Shown: positions 53,807 through 63,525 of the stretch, one piece after another
How positions within the stretch are numbered: the stretch's first letter is position 1
Layout of the letters: the number at the start of each line of letters is the position of its first letter
Assembly (NCBI RefSeq): GCF_000192865.1
Contig: NC_015276.1
Span: 2,976,001 to 3,040,000 of the forward strand
DNA: 64,000 bases
Direction: 5' to 3'
DNA from: Marinomonas mediterranea MMB-1
GTDB lineage: Bacteria; Pseudomonadota; Gammaproteobacteria; Pseudomonadales; Marinomonadaceae
Translations under genes and position numbers: made by a program
The notes under the pieces: model-generated
The model's database searches: none
Told to the model about the DNA's origin: nothing
What the model saw: only the letters and a program-made list of their open reading frames with translations

Positions 53807-54094
53807 CTAATCGCGTGGTGATTCAGGCGGACGATGATTTTTCATAAAAAGATCGATCTCAGATTCGGTCAATAACCCGTCACTGTTGGTGTCAATGTCG
53901 TTAAAGTCGTTTTGCATCGGGCCACGTGTTTCGTCTAAGGAAATATAGCCATCGCCATTTTGGTCAAAGTCTGAAAAGCTAGGTGGCTTTCCTCCCATTC
54001 CTCCAGTTGGCGGTTCTGGGCGATCTTGTGCAAACGTGGAAAATGACAGGACGAGGGACGCTAATAAAATAATTCGGCTCATAATAATATTCAT
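53807..54094 (-). CDS. Small secreted EF-hand protein
   Basis: 95 residues. Signal peptide ending FSTFAQ, a Pro/Gly-rich linker, then two EF-hand loops: DQNGDGYISLDE (~44-55) and DTNSDGLLTESE (~68-79), both with the Asp/Asn/Gly positions for calcium. Periplasmic or secreted calcium-binding protein of unknown role. Confidence 0.8.
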   Translation of the reverse strand: MNIIMSRIILLASLVLSFSTFAQDRPEPPTGGMGGKPPSFSDFDQNGDGYISLDETRGPMQNDFNDIDTNSDGLLTESEIDLFMKNHRPPESPRD

Positions 54095-54211
54095 ACTAAA
54101 AGTGGTGATAACACTCAGTATGACACTGCCCGAACCGTGACGTAATCGGCTTTTCGCAGCCTTTTCATTCCTGCGTCTTTGTTTACATTTTCACAAAGAA
54201 ACGCTCAAACG

Positions 54212-54397
54212 CTAGCTCACTGGGACAAGCAGCTCATGCCCAATGACTTCGTCAATTTTGTCATACGGCACTTTATATTCGTTCTCACGAAAGACGACCA
54301 CCACGTAATCAAAACACATTTTGATGATGGTGCAGTTTACGATGACATCGCCATCGATGACTCGGATAATATTTCGATTACGCAATGTCAGTGACAT
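54212..54397 (-). CDS. Small hypothetical protein after uvrB
   Basis: 61 residues from the ATG at 54397, with GAGGG six bases upstream. MSLTLRNRNIIRVIDGDVIV and a beta-rich rest (VVVVFRENEYKVPYDKIDEV), which suggests a small SH3- or Hfq-like barrel. Eleven bases after uvrB. No family recognised. The longer frame and the opposite-strand frame are less convincing. Confidence 0.6.
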   Translation of the reverse strand: MSLTLRNRNIIRVIDGDVIVNCTIIKMCFDYVVVVFRENEYKVPYDKIDEVIGHELLVPVS

Positions 54398-54407
54398 TTT
54401 TCGCCCT

Positions 54408-56438
54408 CTACAGTTCGCCAACTTCTTTTAGTTTTTTCTGCAACACTCGGATTTGATCGCGGTAGCCTGCTGCCAGTTCAAATTGCAGGTTCTCCGATGC
54501 TTCCATCATGTCTTTTTGCAGTTTAATAATCGCCTTACGTACTTCTGCCACATCGTCCATGCTTTCGACTTGATAGTCTTTTGAAGCCTCAGCCACTTTA
54601 CGCGTTTGCTTGCCTCGACCTTTACCTGCGCCGGGGTTGTACGCGCCTTCCATGATGTCTTCTACCGATTTGGTAATGCCTTTTGGAACAATGCCGTGCT
54701 CTTCGTTAAACGCTTGCTGTTTCACACGGCGGCGGTCTGTTTCTTCAATGGCACGCCCCATTGAACCGGTAATTCTATCTGCGTATAAGATGGCTTTACC
54801 GTTCACATTACGAGCCGCTCGACCAATGGTCTGAATCAATGAACGGTCAGAGCGTAAAAAGCCTTCTTTGTCTGCGTCGAGAATCGCGACCAAACTGACT
54901 TCTGGAATATCTAAACCTTCACGAAGTAGGTTGATCCCGACCAATACATCAAACTCACCCAATCGAAGATCTCGGATGATTTCAACTCGTTCCACGGTAT
55001 CAATATCTGAATGGAGGTAACGCACCCGAATGCCGTGTTCGTATAGGTAATCGGTTAAGTCTTCGGCCATACGTTTGGTCAGTGTCGTGACCAATATACG
55101 TTCGCCTGTCGGAAGACGAAGGTTAATCTCTGATAAAAGATCGTCCACCTGTGTGGCGACTGGACGAATTTCTACCTCTGGATCAATCAACCCCGTCGGT
55201 CGAACAATCTGCTCAACCACCCAATCCTGATGTTCTGCTTCGTACTTGCCGGGGGTCGCCGACACAAAAATAGTCTGCGGTTTGATCGATTCCCATTCTT
55301 CAAAGCGCATTGGTCTGTTGTCCAATGCTGACGGTAAGCGGAACCCGTATTCCACTAAGTTTTCTTTACGAGAACGGTCACCTTTATACATAGCGCCAAC
55401 TTGTGGCACGGTAACGTGAGATTCATCTATCACGAGTAAGGCATTAGCAGGGAGGTAATCAAACAAGGTCGGTGGCGGTGAGCCTTCGGGGCGACCTGAT
55501 AGATAACGGGAGTAGTTTTCGATACCAGAGCAATAACCCAGCTCTTGCATCATTTCTAAATCGTAATTCGTACGTTGTTCTAAACGCTGTAACTCGACGA
55601 GTTTATTCAGCGATTTAAGCTGTTCTAGTCGTTGATCGAGTTCCGTTTTTATTCTTTCAATGGCATCAACGATGGTCTCGCGAGGCGTGACATAATGAGT
55701 TTTTGGGTAGATAGTGATTCTGGGGACTTTTCGAATCGTTTTATTGGTCAATGGATCAATAATCGACAAGTTATCGACTTCGTCGTCAAACAACTCAATA
55801 CGAAACGCCGTGTCTTCCGAATCAGCTGGAAACACATCAATCACGTCACCACGTACTCGAAAATTCCCTCGTTCGAACACTAAATCATTGCGCGAATACT
55901 GTAGCTCCGCTAAACGACGTAATACGGCGCGTTGATCAATTCGGTCTCCGCGATCAAGGTGAAGCATCATTTTCAAATAGGACTGCGGATCACCCAAACC
56001 GTATATGGCAGAAACCGTTGCGACGATAATAACGTCTTCGCGCTCAAGCAAGGCTTTTGTTGCAGATAAGCGCATTTGTTCAATGTGTTCGTTTACCGAT
56101 GCGTCTTTCTCGATAAAGGTATCGGATGCCGCTACATAGGCTTCTGGTTGGTAGTAATCGTAGTAAGACACAAAATATTCAACGGCGTTATTTGGAAAGA
56201 ACTCTTTGAACTCGCCATAAAGCTGAGCCGCCAGCGTTTTGTTGTGCGCCATGATGATGGTAGGTCGCTTTGCGTTCGCGATAACATTTGCAACCGTAAA
56301 CGTTTTACCAGAGCCCGTTACACCCAACAATGTCTGATGCGCTAATCCAGCCTCTATGCCTTGAGTCAGTTTCGCAATGGCGGTTGGCTGGTCACCAGCA
56401 GGTTGATACGCTGATACTACTTCAAATTGTTGAGTCAC
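54408..56438 (-). CDS. uvrB: Excinuclease ABC subunit B
   Basis: 676 residues, typical UvrB length. Walker A GVTGSGKT near residue 39, the beta-hairpin region YYDYYQPEAYVAASDTFIEKD, VIDESHV, helicase motifs TLTKRMAEDLTDYL, LREGLDIPEVSLVAILDADK and QTIGRAARN, and a C-terminal UVR domain (LQKDMMEASENLQFELAAGYRDQI). Damage-recognition helicase of nucleotide excision repair, cytoplasmic, partner of UvrA and UvrC. I see no LexA box in the 300 bases upstream. Confidence 0.97.
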   Translation of the reverse strand: MTQQFEVVSAYQPAGDQPTAIAKLTQGIEAGLAHQTLLGVTGSGKTFTVANVIANAKRPTIIMAHNKTLAAQLYGEFKEFFPNNAVEYFVSYYDYYQPEAYVAASDTFIEKDASVNEHIEQMRLSATKALLEREDVIIVATVSAIYGLGDPQSYLKMMLHLDRGDRIDQRAVLRRLAELQYSRNDLVFERGNFRVRGDVIDVFPADSEDTAFRIELFDDEVDNLSIIDPLTNKTIRKVPRITIYPKTHYVTPRETIVDAIERIKTELDQRLEQLKSLNKLVELQRLEQRTNYDLEMMQELGYCSGIENYSRYLSGRPEGSPPPTLFDYLPANALLVIDESHVTVPQVGAMYKGDRSRKENLVEYGFRLPSALDNRPMRFEEWESIKPQTIFVSATPGKYEAEHQDWVVEQIVRPTGLIDPEVEIRPVATQVDDLLSEINLRLPTGERILVTTLTKRMAEDLTDYLYEHGIRVRYLHSDIDTVERVEIIRDLRLGEFDVLVGINLLREGLDIPEVSLVAILDADKEGFLRSDRSLIQTIGRAARNVNGKAILYADRITGSMGRAIEETDRRRVKQQAFNEEHGIVPKGITKSVEDIMEGAYNPGAGKGRGKQTRKVAEASKDYQVESMDDVAEVRKAIIKLQKDMMEASENLQFELAAGYRDQIRVLQKKLKEVGEL

Positions 56439-56770
56439 GTCGGCTTCCTACTCTCAAGTTTGGTTCATGTTGATCACTATTATCCAACCTCCCTATCTTA
56501 GCAAAATTCGCTTTCTCGTCCGAGCTGATTCCTAAGATTGACTTAAAAAAACACTGTCTGTCGCTCTCGAACTCGCAGCGCACGCGAGGTGTCAGTTTGG
56601 TGAACTAGAAATGCACTCGAAATGTACGCTAGATCCACCATCCCATATAACCAAATCTATAGAACTAAGCCGCTTTAATAAGATATACGCATTAAATCAG
56701 GTTTTACTAATATAAAAACTTAGTATATTCTATTTAGAAATAACCTTATAACCATATTAAAGGTAATCAC
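56439..56770. other. Divergent promoter region between uvrB and the MBL gene
   Basis: About 330 bases, AT-rich on the right. TTAGTATATTCTATTTAG at ~56719 is a partly palindromic AT-rich stretch that could bind a repressor of the sulfur genes. No gene seen. Confidence 0.4.
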
Positions 56771-57646
56771 ATGCCATTATCAGACCAACCACTTGTTACT
56801 GCTTTCTTCGACGAAGCAACGTTCACCGTGTCTTACGCCGTAACAGACCCAAAGTCTCTCGAGTGTGCCATCATTGATTCGGTGTTGGATTATGATGCCG
56901 CATCAGGCAGAACCAGCTCTGATTCTGCCGATCAAATAATCGAGCACATCAAGCAATATGACTTAACGCTAAAATGGATATTAGAAACTCACGTTCACGC
57001 TGATCACTTATCTGCGGCACCGTATCTCAAATCGAAGCTAGGTGGCGACATTGTGATCGGCGATCACATTACCACCATACAAACGACATTTGGCAGCTTG
57101 TTTAACGCTGAACCCGAGTTTTTAAGAGATGGTTCGCAGTTTGATGTTCTCGTGTCCGATGCGCAAAGCCTGCCGTTGGGCGATCTGTCCATTGAGGTCA
57201 TGCACACACCTGGCCACACCCCTGCATGCGTGACCTATAACATCGGAGACGCTGCGTTTGTAGGCGACACGTTATTCATGCCTGACTACGGCACTGCACG
57301 ATGTGATTTCCCCGGTGGCGATGCCAGTACCTTGTATCGATCCATACAACGTATTTTCGCCCTCCCCGACAGCACTCGACTCTTTATGTGTCATGACTAC
57401 AAAGCCCCCGGTCGAGATGAGTACCAATGGGAGACGACGGTGGCTGAACAAAAGCGCTCAAATGCACACATTCATAGCGGTGTCTCCGAAGGCGAGTTTT
57501 GTGAGATGCGCACGACGAAGGACAAAACACTTAGCATGCCGAAACTGATTCTTCCCTCAGTGCAAGTAAACATGCGAGCGGGCGAGCTACCACCAGCTGA
57601 AGACAACGGCATTCGTTATTTAAAAATACCGTTAAACGCCGTTTAG
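56771..57646 (+). CDS. Metallo-beta-lactamase-fold sulfur (persulfide) dioxygenase-like
   Basis: 291 residues. Metal motif THVHADH (~75-81), then HTPGHTPACVTY, a GDTLFMPDYGTARCDFPGG segment and CHDYKAPGRDEY. These match ETHE1/Blh-type persulfide dioxygenases rather than glyoxalase II, and the downstream SulP gene is a common partner. It probably oxidises glutathione persulfide to sulfite in the cytoplasm. Twenty-six bases before the next gene. Confidence 0.82.
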   Translation: MPLSDQPLVTAFFDEATFTVSYAVTDPKSLECAIIDSVLDYDAASGRTSSDSADQIIEHIKQYDLTLKWILETHVHADHLSAAPYLKSKLGGDIVIGDHITTIQTTFGSLFNAEPEFLRDGSQFDVLVSDAQSLPLGDLSIEVMHTPGHTPACVTYNIGDAAFVGDTLFMPDYGTARCDFPGGDASTLYRSIQRIFALPDSTRLFMCHDYKAPGRDEYQWETTVAEQKRSNAHIHSGVSEGEFCEMRTTKDKTLSMPKLILPSVQVNMRAGELPPAEDNGIRYLKIPLNAV

Positions 57647-57672
57647 AAATCAAGCAAAAGAAGCGAACCGAA

Positions 57673-59385
57673 ATGAATATTGACCGGTATATCCCTGCCA
57701 TTAGCTGGCTAAAGACCTATCAAAAGTCGGACTTTCAAGCCGACTTGGTAGCAAGCGTTATCGTCACTGTTATGCTGATCCCCCAAAGTCTTGCGTACGC
57801 CATGCTCGCAGGGTTATCGCCAGAAGTCGGTCTATACGCCAGCATTTTGCCGCTTGTGGCGTATGCTATATTTGGTTCCAGCCGCACGCTTGCCGTCGGC
57901 CCAGTGGCGGTTGTCTCTATGATGACTGGCGCCGCTGCGTTGGAGTTCGCCGCCCCCGGGACGGCAGAATATACCGCTATAACGATTCTCTTGGCGGGAA
58001 CGTCTGGCCTGTTTCTGCTCGGAATGGGCATGTTAAAACTGGGGTTCTTAGCGAACCTTCTTAGCCACCCTGTCATATCGGGCTTTATCAGTGCTTCTGC
58101 GATCATCATTGCGGTCGGGCAGTTTAAGCACTTATTGGGTATTCGCGCCAATGGGCACAATTTGCCTGAGCTCATGCACTCTTTGGCGGAAAACGCTCCA
58201 AACAGTAACTATGTTACCTTTGCTCTTGGAGTAGCTTCCATTACCGTGCTCATTGGGTTTAGACGTTACTTACCTGAGATGCTACAACGCTTCGGTCTCG
58301 CTCGAAACACGAGCCAATTGGTCGCCAAAGCCTCACCTGTCTTTGTCGTTTTATTAGCAACGCTTTCGGTTATTTGGTTTGAACTGATCAAAGCGGACGT
58401 GAGTGTCGTTGGTGTCGTACCAAATGGCCTACCTGCATTCGCTTTTCCTGAGTGGGAAATGAGCACACTATCTGAACTACTTCCCTCTATTGTGCTCATT
58501 AGTATTGTAGGATTTGTTGAATCTGTGTCGGTCGCACAATCTTTTGCAGCAAAGCGACGACAAAGTATCGACCCAAACCAGGAACTTATCGGCCTTGGCG
58601 CTGCGAATATTAGCTCCGCCATGAGTACGGGCTTCCCAGTAACGGGTGGGTTCTCTCGCTCTGTGGTCAGCTTCGATGCTGGTGCTCGAACTCCTATGAC
58701 AGGCATTTTAACCGCCTTATTTATCTTGATTACGCTCAGTTATTTAACCGACGCTTTTTATTATCTACCCAATGCGGTGCTTGCTGCGACTATTATTGTT
58801 TCTGTTGTACAACTTATCGATATCAAAACGTTTCTATCGGTTTGGAAGTACTCAAAACACGACGCGGCGGCGATGATCGCCACGTTTTTAGTCGTACTAT
58901 TAGTCAGTGTCGAGGCGGGCATTATGACCGGCGTTGGGCTCTCGGTTATGCTATTTCTATGGCATACCAGTCACCCTCACATCGCCGTCGTCGGCAAAGT
59001 ACCAGGGACAGAGCACTTTCGAAACATAAAACGGTTTGAGGTAGAAACACACCCTTCTATCATTACAGTGCGAATCGATGAGAATCTGTTTTTTGCCAAT
59101 GCACGAGTTTTAGAAGACAGAGTAAATTACTTAGTTGCCCACCAGTGCGATGTTAAGCATGTTGTTCTGATGTGCACTGCTATTAATATGATTGACTCGA
59201 GTGCACTGGAAAGTATTGAAATGATCCACGCTCGGTTGCAATCAGCAGGGATAAAGCTGCACCTTTCTGAAGTCAAAGGCCCTGTCATGGACAAACTGAA
59301 GAACACCACTTTTATTCAGCATTTGTCCGGCGACATTTTTTTAACCCAACATCAAGCCGTCGAAACATTGTTAGAGGCTTCTTAG
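57673..59385 (+). CDS. SulP-family anion permease with STAS domain
   Basis: 570 residues. SulP signature GLSPEVGLYASILPLVAYAIFGSS near the N-terminus, about eleven or twelve membrane helices to residue ~430, then a STAS domain (HVVLMCTAINMIDSSALESIEMI). Inner-membrane sulfate/sulfite or bicarbonate transporter. Co-transcribed with the sulfur dioxygenase-like gene, so export of sulfite or uptake of sulfate is plausible. Confidence 0.9.
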   Translation: MNIDRYIPAISWLKTYQKSDFQADLVASVIVTVMLIPQSLAYAMLAGLSPEVGLYASILPLVAYAIFGSSRTLAVGPVAVVSMMTGAAALEFAAPGTAEYTAITILLAGTSGLFLLGMGMLKLGFLANLLSHPVISGFISASAIIIAVGQFKHLLGIRANGHNLPELMHSLAENAPNSNYVTFALGVASITVLIGFRRYLPEMLQRFGLARNTSQLVAKASPVFVVLLATLSVIWFELIKADVSVVGVVPNGLPAFAFPEWEMSTLSELLPSIVLISIVGFVESVSVAQSFAAKRRQSIDPNQELIGLGAANISSAMSTGFPVTGGFSRSVVSFDAGARTPMTGILTALFILITLSYLTDAFYYLPNAVLAATIIVSVVQLIDIKTFLSVWKYSKHDAAAMIATFLVVLLVSVEAGIMTGVGLSVMLFLWHTSHPHIAVVGKVPGTEHFRNIKRFEVETHPSIITVRIDENLFFANARVLEDRVNYLVAHQCDVKHVVLMCTAINMIDSSALESIEMIHARLQSAGIKLHLSEVKGPVMDKLKNTTFIQHLSGDIFLTQHQAVETLLEAS

Positions 59386-59512
59386 CTGAATTTGTTAGTT
59401 GAGCTTATCAGTGAAAGGAGCCACTAAACGCACTTCCCCATGCTAAACGTACTTTTCAGCAGGCACGCACATGAGGAAGTGCTGAAGAGAACAAACTAGT
59501 ACAAATTAACGA

Positions 59513-59818
59513 CTAGTCCGTTTCTTTCGCGACTCGAATAAAGCTGCGATTCTTTTCCAGTAACGATGAGCCGATGCCTTTTACATTCACGAGATCTTCG
59601 ATGCTTGCAAATGCACCGTGTTCATTACGGTACGTGACAATGGCTTGGGCTTTTGAGGTTCCCACACCCTTTAATATCAACGCAAGTTCCTCTGCGGTCG
59701 CAGCATTAACGTCCAGTGGCGTTACCGCAAGTGCAGCGGTCGAGAAACACAATAGAGAGAGTAAGAGTGTGGCACACGCAGCAGTGCGCGCCCATAATTG
59801 AATGGCGGTATTTAGCAT
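59513..59818 (-). CDS. ComEA-family helix-hairpin-helix protein
   Basis: 101 residues. Signal peptide ending STAALA, then VNAATAEELALILKGVGTSKAQAI and FASIEDLVNVKGIGSSLLEKN, the two helix-hairpin-helix motifs of ComEA. Periplasmic DNA-binding protein, possibly for DNA uptake. Followed by a clear terminator. Confidence 0.88.
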   Translation of the reverse strand: MLNTAIQLWARTAACATLLLSLLCFSTAALAVTPLDVNAATAEELALILKGVGTSKAQAIVTYRNEHGAFASIEDLVNVKGIGSSLLEKNRSFIRVAKETD

Positions 59819-59883
59819 ATTTTAACTTCCTTATCTGAATTCGAAACCTTCATGGTTTCACAGTAAAACGTCTTTAAAAGACA

Positions 59884-59912
59884 CAAAAAAGCCGACTCAC
59901 CTGAGTCGGCTT
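59884..59912 (-). terminator. Terminator upstream of comEA / near pyrF end
   Basis: GCCGACTCA (59891-59899) and TGAGTCGGC (59902-59910) pair with a two-base loop; on the minus strand six T follow. It lies between pyrF and the comEA-like gene, reading with pyrF, so it most likely ends the lapA-lapB-pyrF transcript. Confidence 0.82.
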
Positions 59913-60018
59913 ACGTGATAGCCTAGCTCGATTGCTCGTTTAACTCAACAGCTTACTAGAAAGATCTTCGCTTCTCGCCAGAAAAAGCAGCGCGGTAGTT
60001 GCTCAAGCTAAGCTTACA

Positions 60019-60723
60019 CTAAGCAACACCGAGGTCTTTGTTCGTTTGCATCAACACAGCAATTGGGTCAGCGGCCTGAGTAATTGGACGACCCATGACC
60101 AAATAGTGGCTGCCCTGCACCATTGCTTCAGCGGGCGTTAAAATGCGTTTTTGATCACCTTGATCAGATCCAATAGGGCGAATTCCCGGTGTTACAAGTA
60201 CAAAATCTTTGCCAAGCTCAGATGACAACATTTGAGACTCTTGTGCGGAGCAGACTACGCCGTCCATGCCAGACGACTTCGCCAAATTTGCTAGGCGCAA
60301 GACATGATCTCTTGGAGACAAATCGATACCAATTTCTTGCAAGTCCGTCTGATCCATACTCGTCAATACCGTTACAGCAATCAGCAAGGTATTATGATCT
60401 TGGATGTTAGCCAGCGCATTTGCGGAAGCTTCCATCATACGACGACCGCCAGATGCATGAACATTCACCATCCAAACCCCCGCTTTGGCCGCAACAGACA
60501 CCGCGTTTGCAACCGTATTAGGGATATCATGGAATTTAAGATCCAAAAAGATATCAAACCCTAATGCATGCAATTCATCTAAAATTGCAGGACCTGCTTT
60601 AGTAAATAATTCTTTCCCGACCTTTACTCGACAAAGGGCTGGATCTAAGCGTTTCGCCATATCGATTGCTTGAGCAGGTGTTGGAAAATCTAAAGCCACC
60701 ACAATTGGGGATTGGCAGGTCAT
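60019..60723 (-). CDS. pyrF: Orotidine 5'-phosphate decarboxylase
   Basis: 234 residues from the ATG at 60723, with AGAGGAA eight bases upstream; the frame 16 codons longer overlaps lapB and is rejected. VVALDFPTPAQAI with the first Lys/Asp region, then FLDLKFHDIPNTV (catalytic DxKxxD), VTPGIRPIGSDQGDQKR and GRPITQA. Last step of UMP synthesis. Follows lapB, the usual gammaproteobacterial order. Confidence 0.96.
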   Translation of the reverse strand: MTCQSPIVVALDFPTPAQAIDMAKRLDPALCRVKVGKELFTKAGPAILDELHALGFDIFLDLKFHDIPNTVANAVSVAAKAGVWMVNVHASGGRRMMEASANALANIQDHNTLLIAVTVLTSMDQTDLQEIGIDLSPRDHVLRLANLAKSSGMDGVVCSAQESQMLSSELGKDFVLVTPGIRPIGSDQGDQKRILTPAEAMVQGSHYLVMGRPITQAADPIAVLMQTNKDLGVA

Positions 60724-60757
60724 TCGTATTCCTCTTTCTTTCAATTTCGCCTTGAGA

Positions 60758-61930
60758 TTATTCGCCTTCAAGACCGTGTATAGGTTTCACTGATCCCCAG
60801 CTTTTACAGCTCGGACATTGCCAGTGTAGTTGATGCCCAGAAAAGCCACATTGGCGGCACTGGAATTTATGCTTCGCTTTCGTAAGCTGATCGATCAGCT
60901 CAAAAAGGACATTCAAATGCTGCTCGTTGACGCCCTGACTTTCAGAGAGTTGCATTTGAATGAGCTCTTTAAACCCTTTAATTGTAGGGTGAATGCGAAG
61001 CTGTTCAATCAAAAACTGCTCTGCAAACCGTTTATCATCCTGAGCATAGTGCTTAGCGAGCGCCAAAATTAAGGACGCCGATGAATGGTCTTTATTTTGC
61101 TCAACCAGAAATTGGTGATAGCCACTTCCAGACCACACCCTTTGATACGCGTCTTTTAAGTTAGGTAATATAACAGGGATAAAATCAGGATCTTGTTCCG
61201 CGACGTTTTTAAGCTCTTTTATGGCATCACGGTAACGCCTTTGCTCACACAATACCTCTGCCATACCAACACTGGCACGAACACATTTGGGGTCCGCATC
61301 CAACGCGTTACGAAAATGAGTGAATGCTTGTTTCCATTGTTCTTTCTTTACTTGAACTTGCGCCAGCTCACAGTGAAAGTGTGCCAAACGTTGCGCTTCT
61401 TTTACCGACGGCTTTGCTTTTTGTGATTGCTCGCTGATCCGAATGGCCTTGTCCCAACTTTGCTCAAACTCATATAAGTCGATGAGTAAAGTGAGGATTT
61501 GCGCTTGAAACTCTGTTTTTCTAGCAGCAATGTTTAATAGCAACCGTTCCGCACGGTCTAGCAAACCCGCTGACATAAAGTCACTTGCCAGTTCTAATTG
61601 AACCAAGCGCATTTCACGCTCACCAATGTCTGGACGTGCCAACAAGTTTTGATGGACATTAATGGCCTTCTCTATCTCACCTTTTTTTCGAAACAAATTC
61701 CCGAGGGTTAGGTGAATATCAAAGGTTTCGGAGTTGACTTCCAGAGAGTCTACAAACGCGTCAATCGCTTCGGACTGTTGCCCGTTCAATAAGTGATTTA
61801 AACCACGAAAGTAGTCTGAAGAAATGGTTTTGAGTTCTTGCTTCGTCGGCTTTTCAGAACGACGTCGTCCCATCACCCATCCAACGAACAGAGCAATAAA
61901 AAGAACAAGAAACAACCCCAACTCGGTCAA
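60758..61930 (-). CDS. lapB: Lipopolysaccharide assembly protein B (TPR)
   Basis: 390 residues, standard LapB/YciM length. N-terminal membrane anchor (LFLVLFIALFVGWVMGRR), nine or so TPR units, and a C-terminal rubredoxin-type zinc site CRQCGFSG...CPSCKSWG. It guides FtsH-dependent turnover of LpxC. Six bases after lapA. Confidence 0.95.
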   Translation of the reverse strand: MTELGLFLVLFIALFVGWVMGRRRSEKPTKQELKTISSDYFRGLNHLLNGQQSEAIDAFVDSLEVNSETFDIHLTLGNLFRKKGEIEKAINVHQNLLARPDIGEREMRLVQLELASDFMSAGLLDRAERLLLNIAARKTEFQAQILTLLIDLYEFEQSWDKAIRISEQSQKAKPSVKEAQRLAHFHCELAQVQVKKEQWKQAFTHFRNALDADPKCVRASVGMAEVLCEQRRYRDAIKELKNVAEQDPDFIPVILPNLKDAYQRVWSGSGYHQFLVEQNKDHSSASLILALAKHYAQDDKRFAEQFLIEQLRIHPTIKGFKELIQMQLSESQGVNEQHLNVLFELIDQLTKAKHKFQCRQCGFSGHQLHWQCPSCKSWGSVKPIHGLEGE

Positions 61931-61936
61931 GTGTGT

Positions 61937-62260
61937 CTACTCCTCGCTAACCGCAAGCTCTTTCGTCAGAGAGGCTTTGCGAAGAGAGTCTAACTCAGAT
62001 CTATTTTTATCAAGCTTTTTGGATAGGAGTTTTATTTGGCGGTCAGAACGTAATAGCGTAACAGAACTTGCCAGCAAGGCAACAATAGCGCCAGCAGCGA
62101 AGGCTAAGATAAGGTAGAGAGCGATACTTAACTCTGGACCATGCCATACAACGAGGTCCAAAGTAATCAATTGTGGGTTGCGAATAGAGAAAAACACACC
62201 GACAACTAGAAAAACGATAAGCAACGCGGCTAACAGCACGCGTTTAAGCCATTTCAACAT
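61937..62260 (-). CDS. lapA: Lipopolysaccharide assembly protein A
   Basis: 107 residues. Two membrane helices (VLLAALLIVFLVVGVFFSIR and LYLILAFAAGAIVALLASSV) and a charged coiled-coil tail, as in LapA/YciS (DUF1049). Partner of LapB. Lies between ihfB and lapB. Confidence 0.92.
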   Translation of the reverse strand: MLKWLKRVLLAALLIVFLVVGVFFSIRNPQLITLDLVVWHGPELSIALYLILAFAAGAIVALLASSVTLLRSDRQIKLLSKKLDKNRSELDSLRKASLTKELAVSEE

Positions 62261-62332
62261 AATGTCCCCACCTAAAAATACTGTCGCTACATTATGCCGT
62301 TGTCTGGTGTAAATTTCGAGTACGCTTACACA

Positions 62333-62638
62333 TTAATTAAGCTCATGATGAGCTGTATCATCCAAATTTACGAGTTCTCGCAGTTCTTTACCGGGCTTAA
62401 AATGCGGAACATATTTAGCGGTAAGTTCCACAGATTCACCCGTTTTTGGGTTGCGGCCTACTCTTGGTGCTCGATAGTGCAGTGAGAAACTACCAAAGCC
62501 GCGAATTTCGATGCGCTCACCATTTGCCAAAGATTCAGACATATGATCCAGAACCGCTTTTATTGCGAGCTCCACATCTTTCACAGGCAAATGAGATTGC
62601 TGATCGATTAACATTTCTATCAGCTCAGATTTCGTCAT
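62333..62638 (-). CDS. ihfB: Integration host factor beta subunit
   Basis: 101 residues. MTKSELIEMLIDQQSHLPVK, then ANGERIEIRGFGSFSLHYRAPRVGRNPKTG, the signature of HU/IHF proteins with the DNA-bending Pro arm. The beta subunit is indicated by the lapA-lapB-pyrF neighbours. The rpsA and cmk genes that usually stand upstream are absent; ppa lies there in the opposite direction. Confidence 0.94.
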   Translation of the reverse strand: MTKSELIEMLIDQQSHLPVKDVELAIKAVLDHMSESLANGERIEIRGFGSFSLHYRAPRVGRNPKTGESVELTAKYVPHFKPGKELRELVNLDDTAHHELN

Positions 62639-62914
62639 CTCGTCCTCTCGACTAGAATTTGATCACTTTGCTAAGATTAGCTAAATCTGGAAAGAAAGCA
62701 ATAACTTATAGCGTAACTCTCCCCCTTTTTCTTAACTTTTTCTATTATTTTTTACGAATATTCGCTTTTTCGCCTCATAAATCGACCTCACCCTCAAATA
62801 AACAGCTGAGAAGAAAACGTCAAACTATAGTCGCAATAAAGGACGAGGCACTTGTTCGAAGACTTCCCAACTTCTATAATGCTCGGCATTTATAACACCA
62901 TTGGAAGACACACA

Positions 62915-63445
62915 ATGAGCTTTAATAACATTCCTGCTGGCCGCGATGTGCCAAACGATATCAACGTAATCATCGAAATCCCAGCTGAAGCGAACCCCGT
63001 TAAGTATGAAGTAGACAAAGACATGGACGCTCTAATCGTTGACCGTTTCATGACTGCTCCAATGTTCTACCCTGCAAACTACGGTTACGTTAACAATACT
63101 CTTGCTGACGACGGCGACCCAGTCGACGTATTGGTTATCACGCCTTACCCTGTTGTAGCGGGTTCTGTTATTCGTTGTCGTCCTGTTGGCGTTCTAAACA
63201 TGTCAGACGAAGCGGGTGTAGACGCAAAATTGGTTGCTGTACCACACGAGAAACTAAGCAAAGAATACGCTAACGTCCAAGACGTTGAAGACATTCCTCA
63301 GCTTCTACGTGACCAAATCGAACACTTCTTCGAAAACTACAAGACACTTGAGAAAGGTAAGTGGGTTAAAGTTGATGGCTGGGCGAATGCTGACGAAGCA
63401 CGCAAAGCACTCGTTGAAGGTGTTGAAGCGTATAACGCTCAATAA
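62915..63445 (+). CDS. ppa: Inorganic pyrophosphatase
   Basis: 176 residues from the ATG at 62915, with GGAAG eight bases upstream; a longer frame lacks conservation. Family I: VIIEIPAEANPVKYEVDKD, FYPANYGYVNNTLADDGDPVDVLV with the metal-binding Asp residues, and KWVKVDGW. Soluble cytoplasmic enzyme hydrolysing pyrophosphate. Confidence 0.96.
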   Translation: MSFNNIPAGRDVPNDINVIIEIPAEANPVKYEVDKDMDALIVDRFMTAPMFYPANYGYVNNTLADDGDPVDVLVITPYPVVAGSVIRCRPVGVLNMSDEAGVDAKLVAVPHEKLSKEYANVQDVEDIPQLLRDQIEHFFENYKTLEKGKWVKVDGWANADEARKALVEGVEAYNAQ

Positions 63446-63465
63446 TTCAGCGATTTAACTGCTAC

Positions 63466-63504
63466 AAAAAAGCCGATGCAAATATCATTTGCATCGGCTT
63501 TTTT
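63466..63504. terminator. Bidirectional terminator between ppa and trxB
   Basis: AGCCGATGCAAAT and ATTTGCATCGGCT form a 13-bp stem flanked by six A and six T. It can serve both convergent genes. Confidence 0.92.
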
Positions 63505-63525
63505 CGTTCTGTAATGCGTTACAGA

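Noticed and set aside
54179..54394. 71-codon plus-strand frame near uvrB
   Set aside because: It lies opposite the small gene at 54212-54397, which has a better ribosome site and protein-like composition.
57735..58706. Two 146-codon minus-strand frames inside the SulP gene
   Set aside because: Antisense shadows of a conserved transporter; no family pattern.
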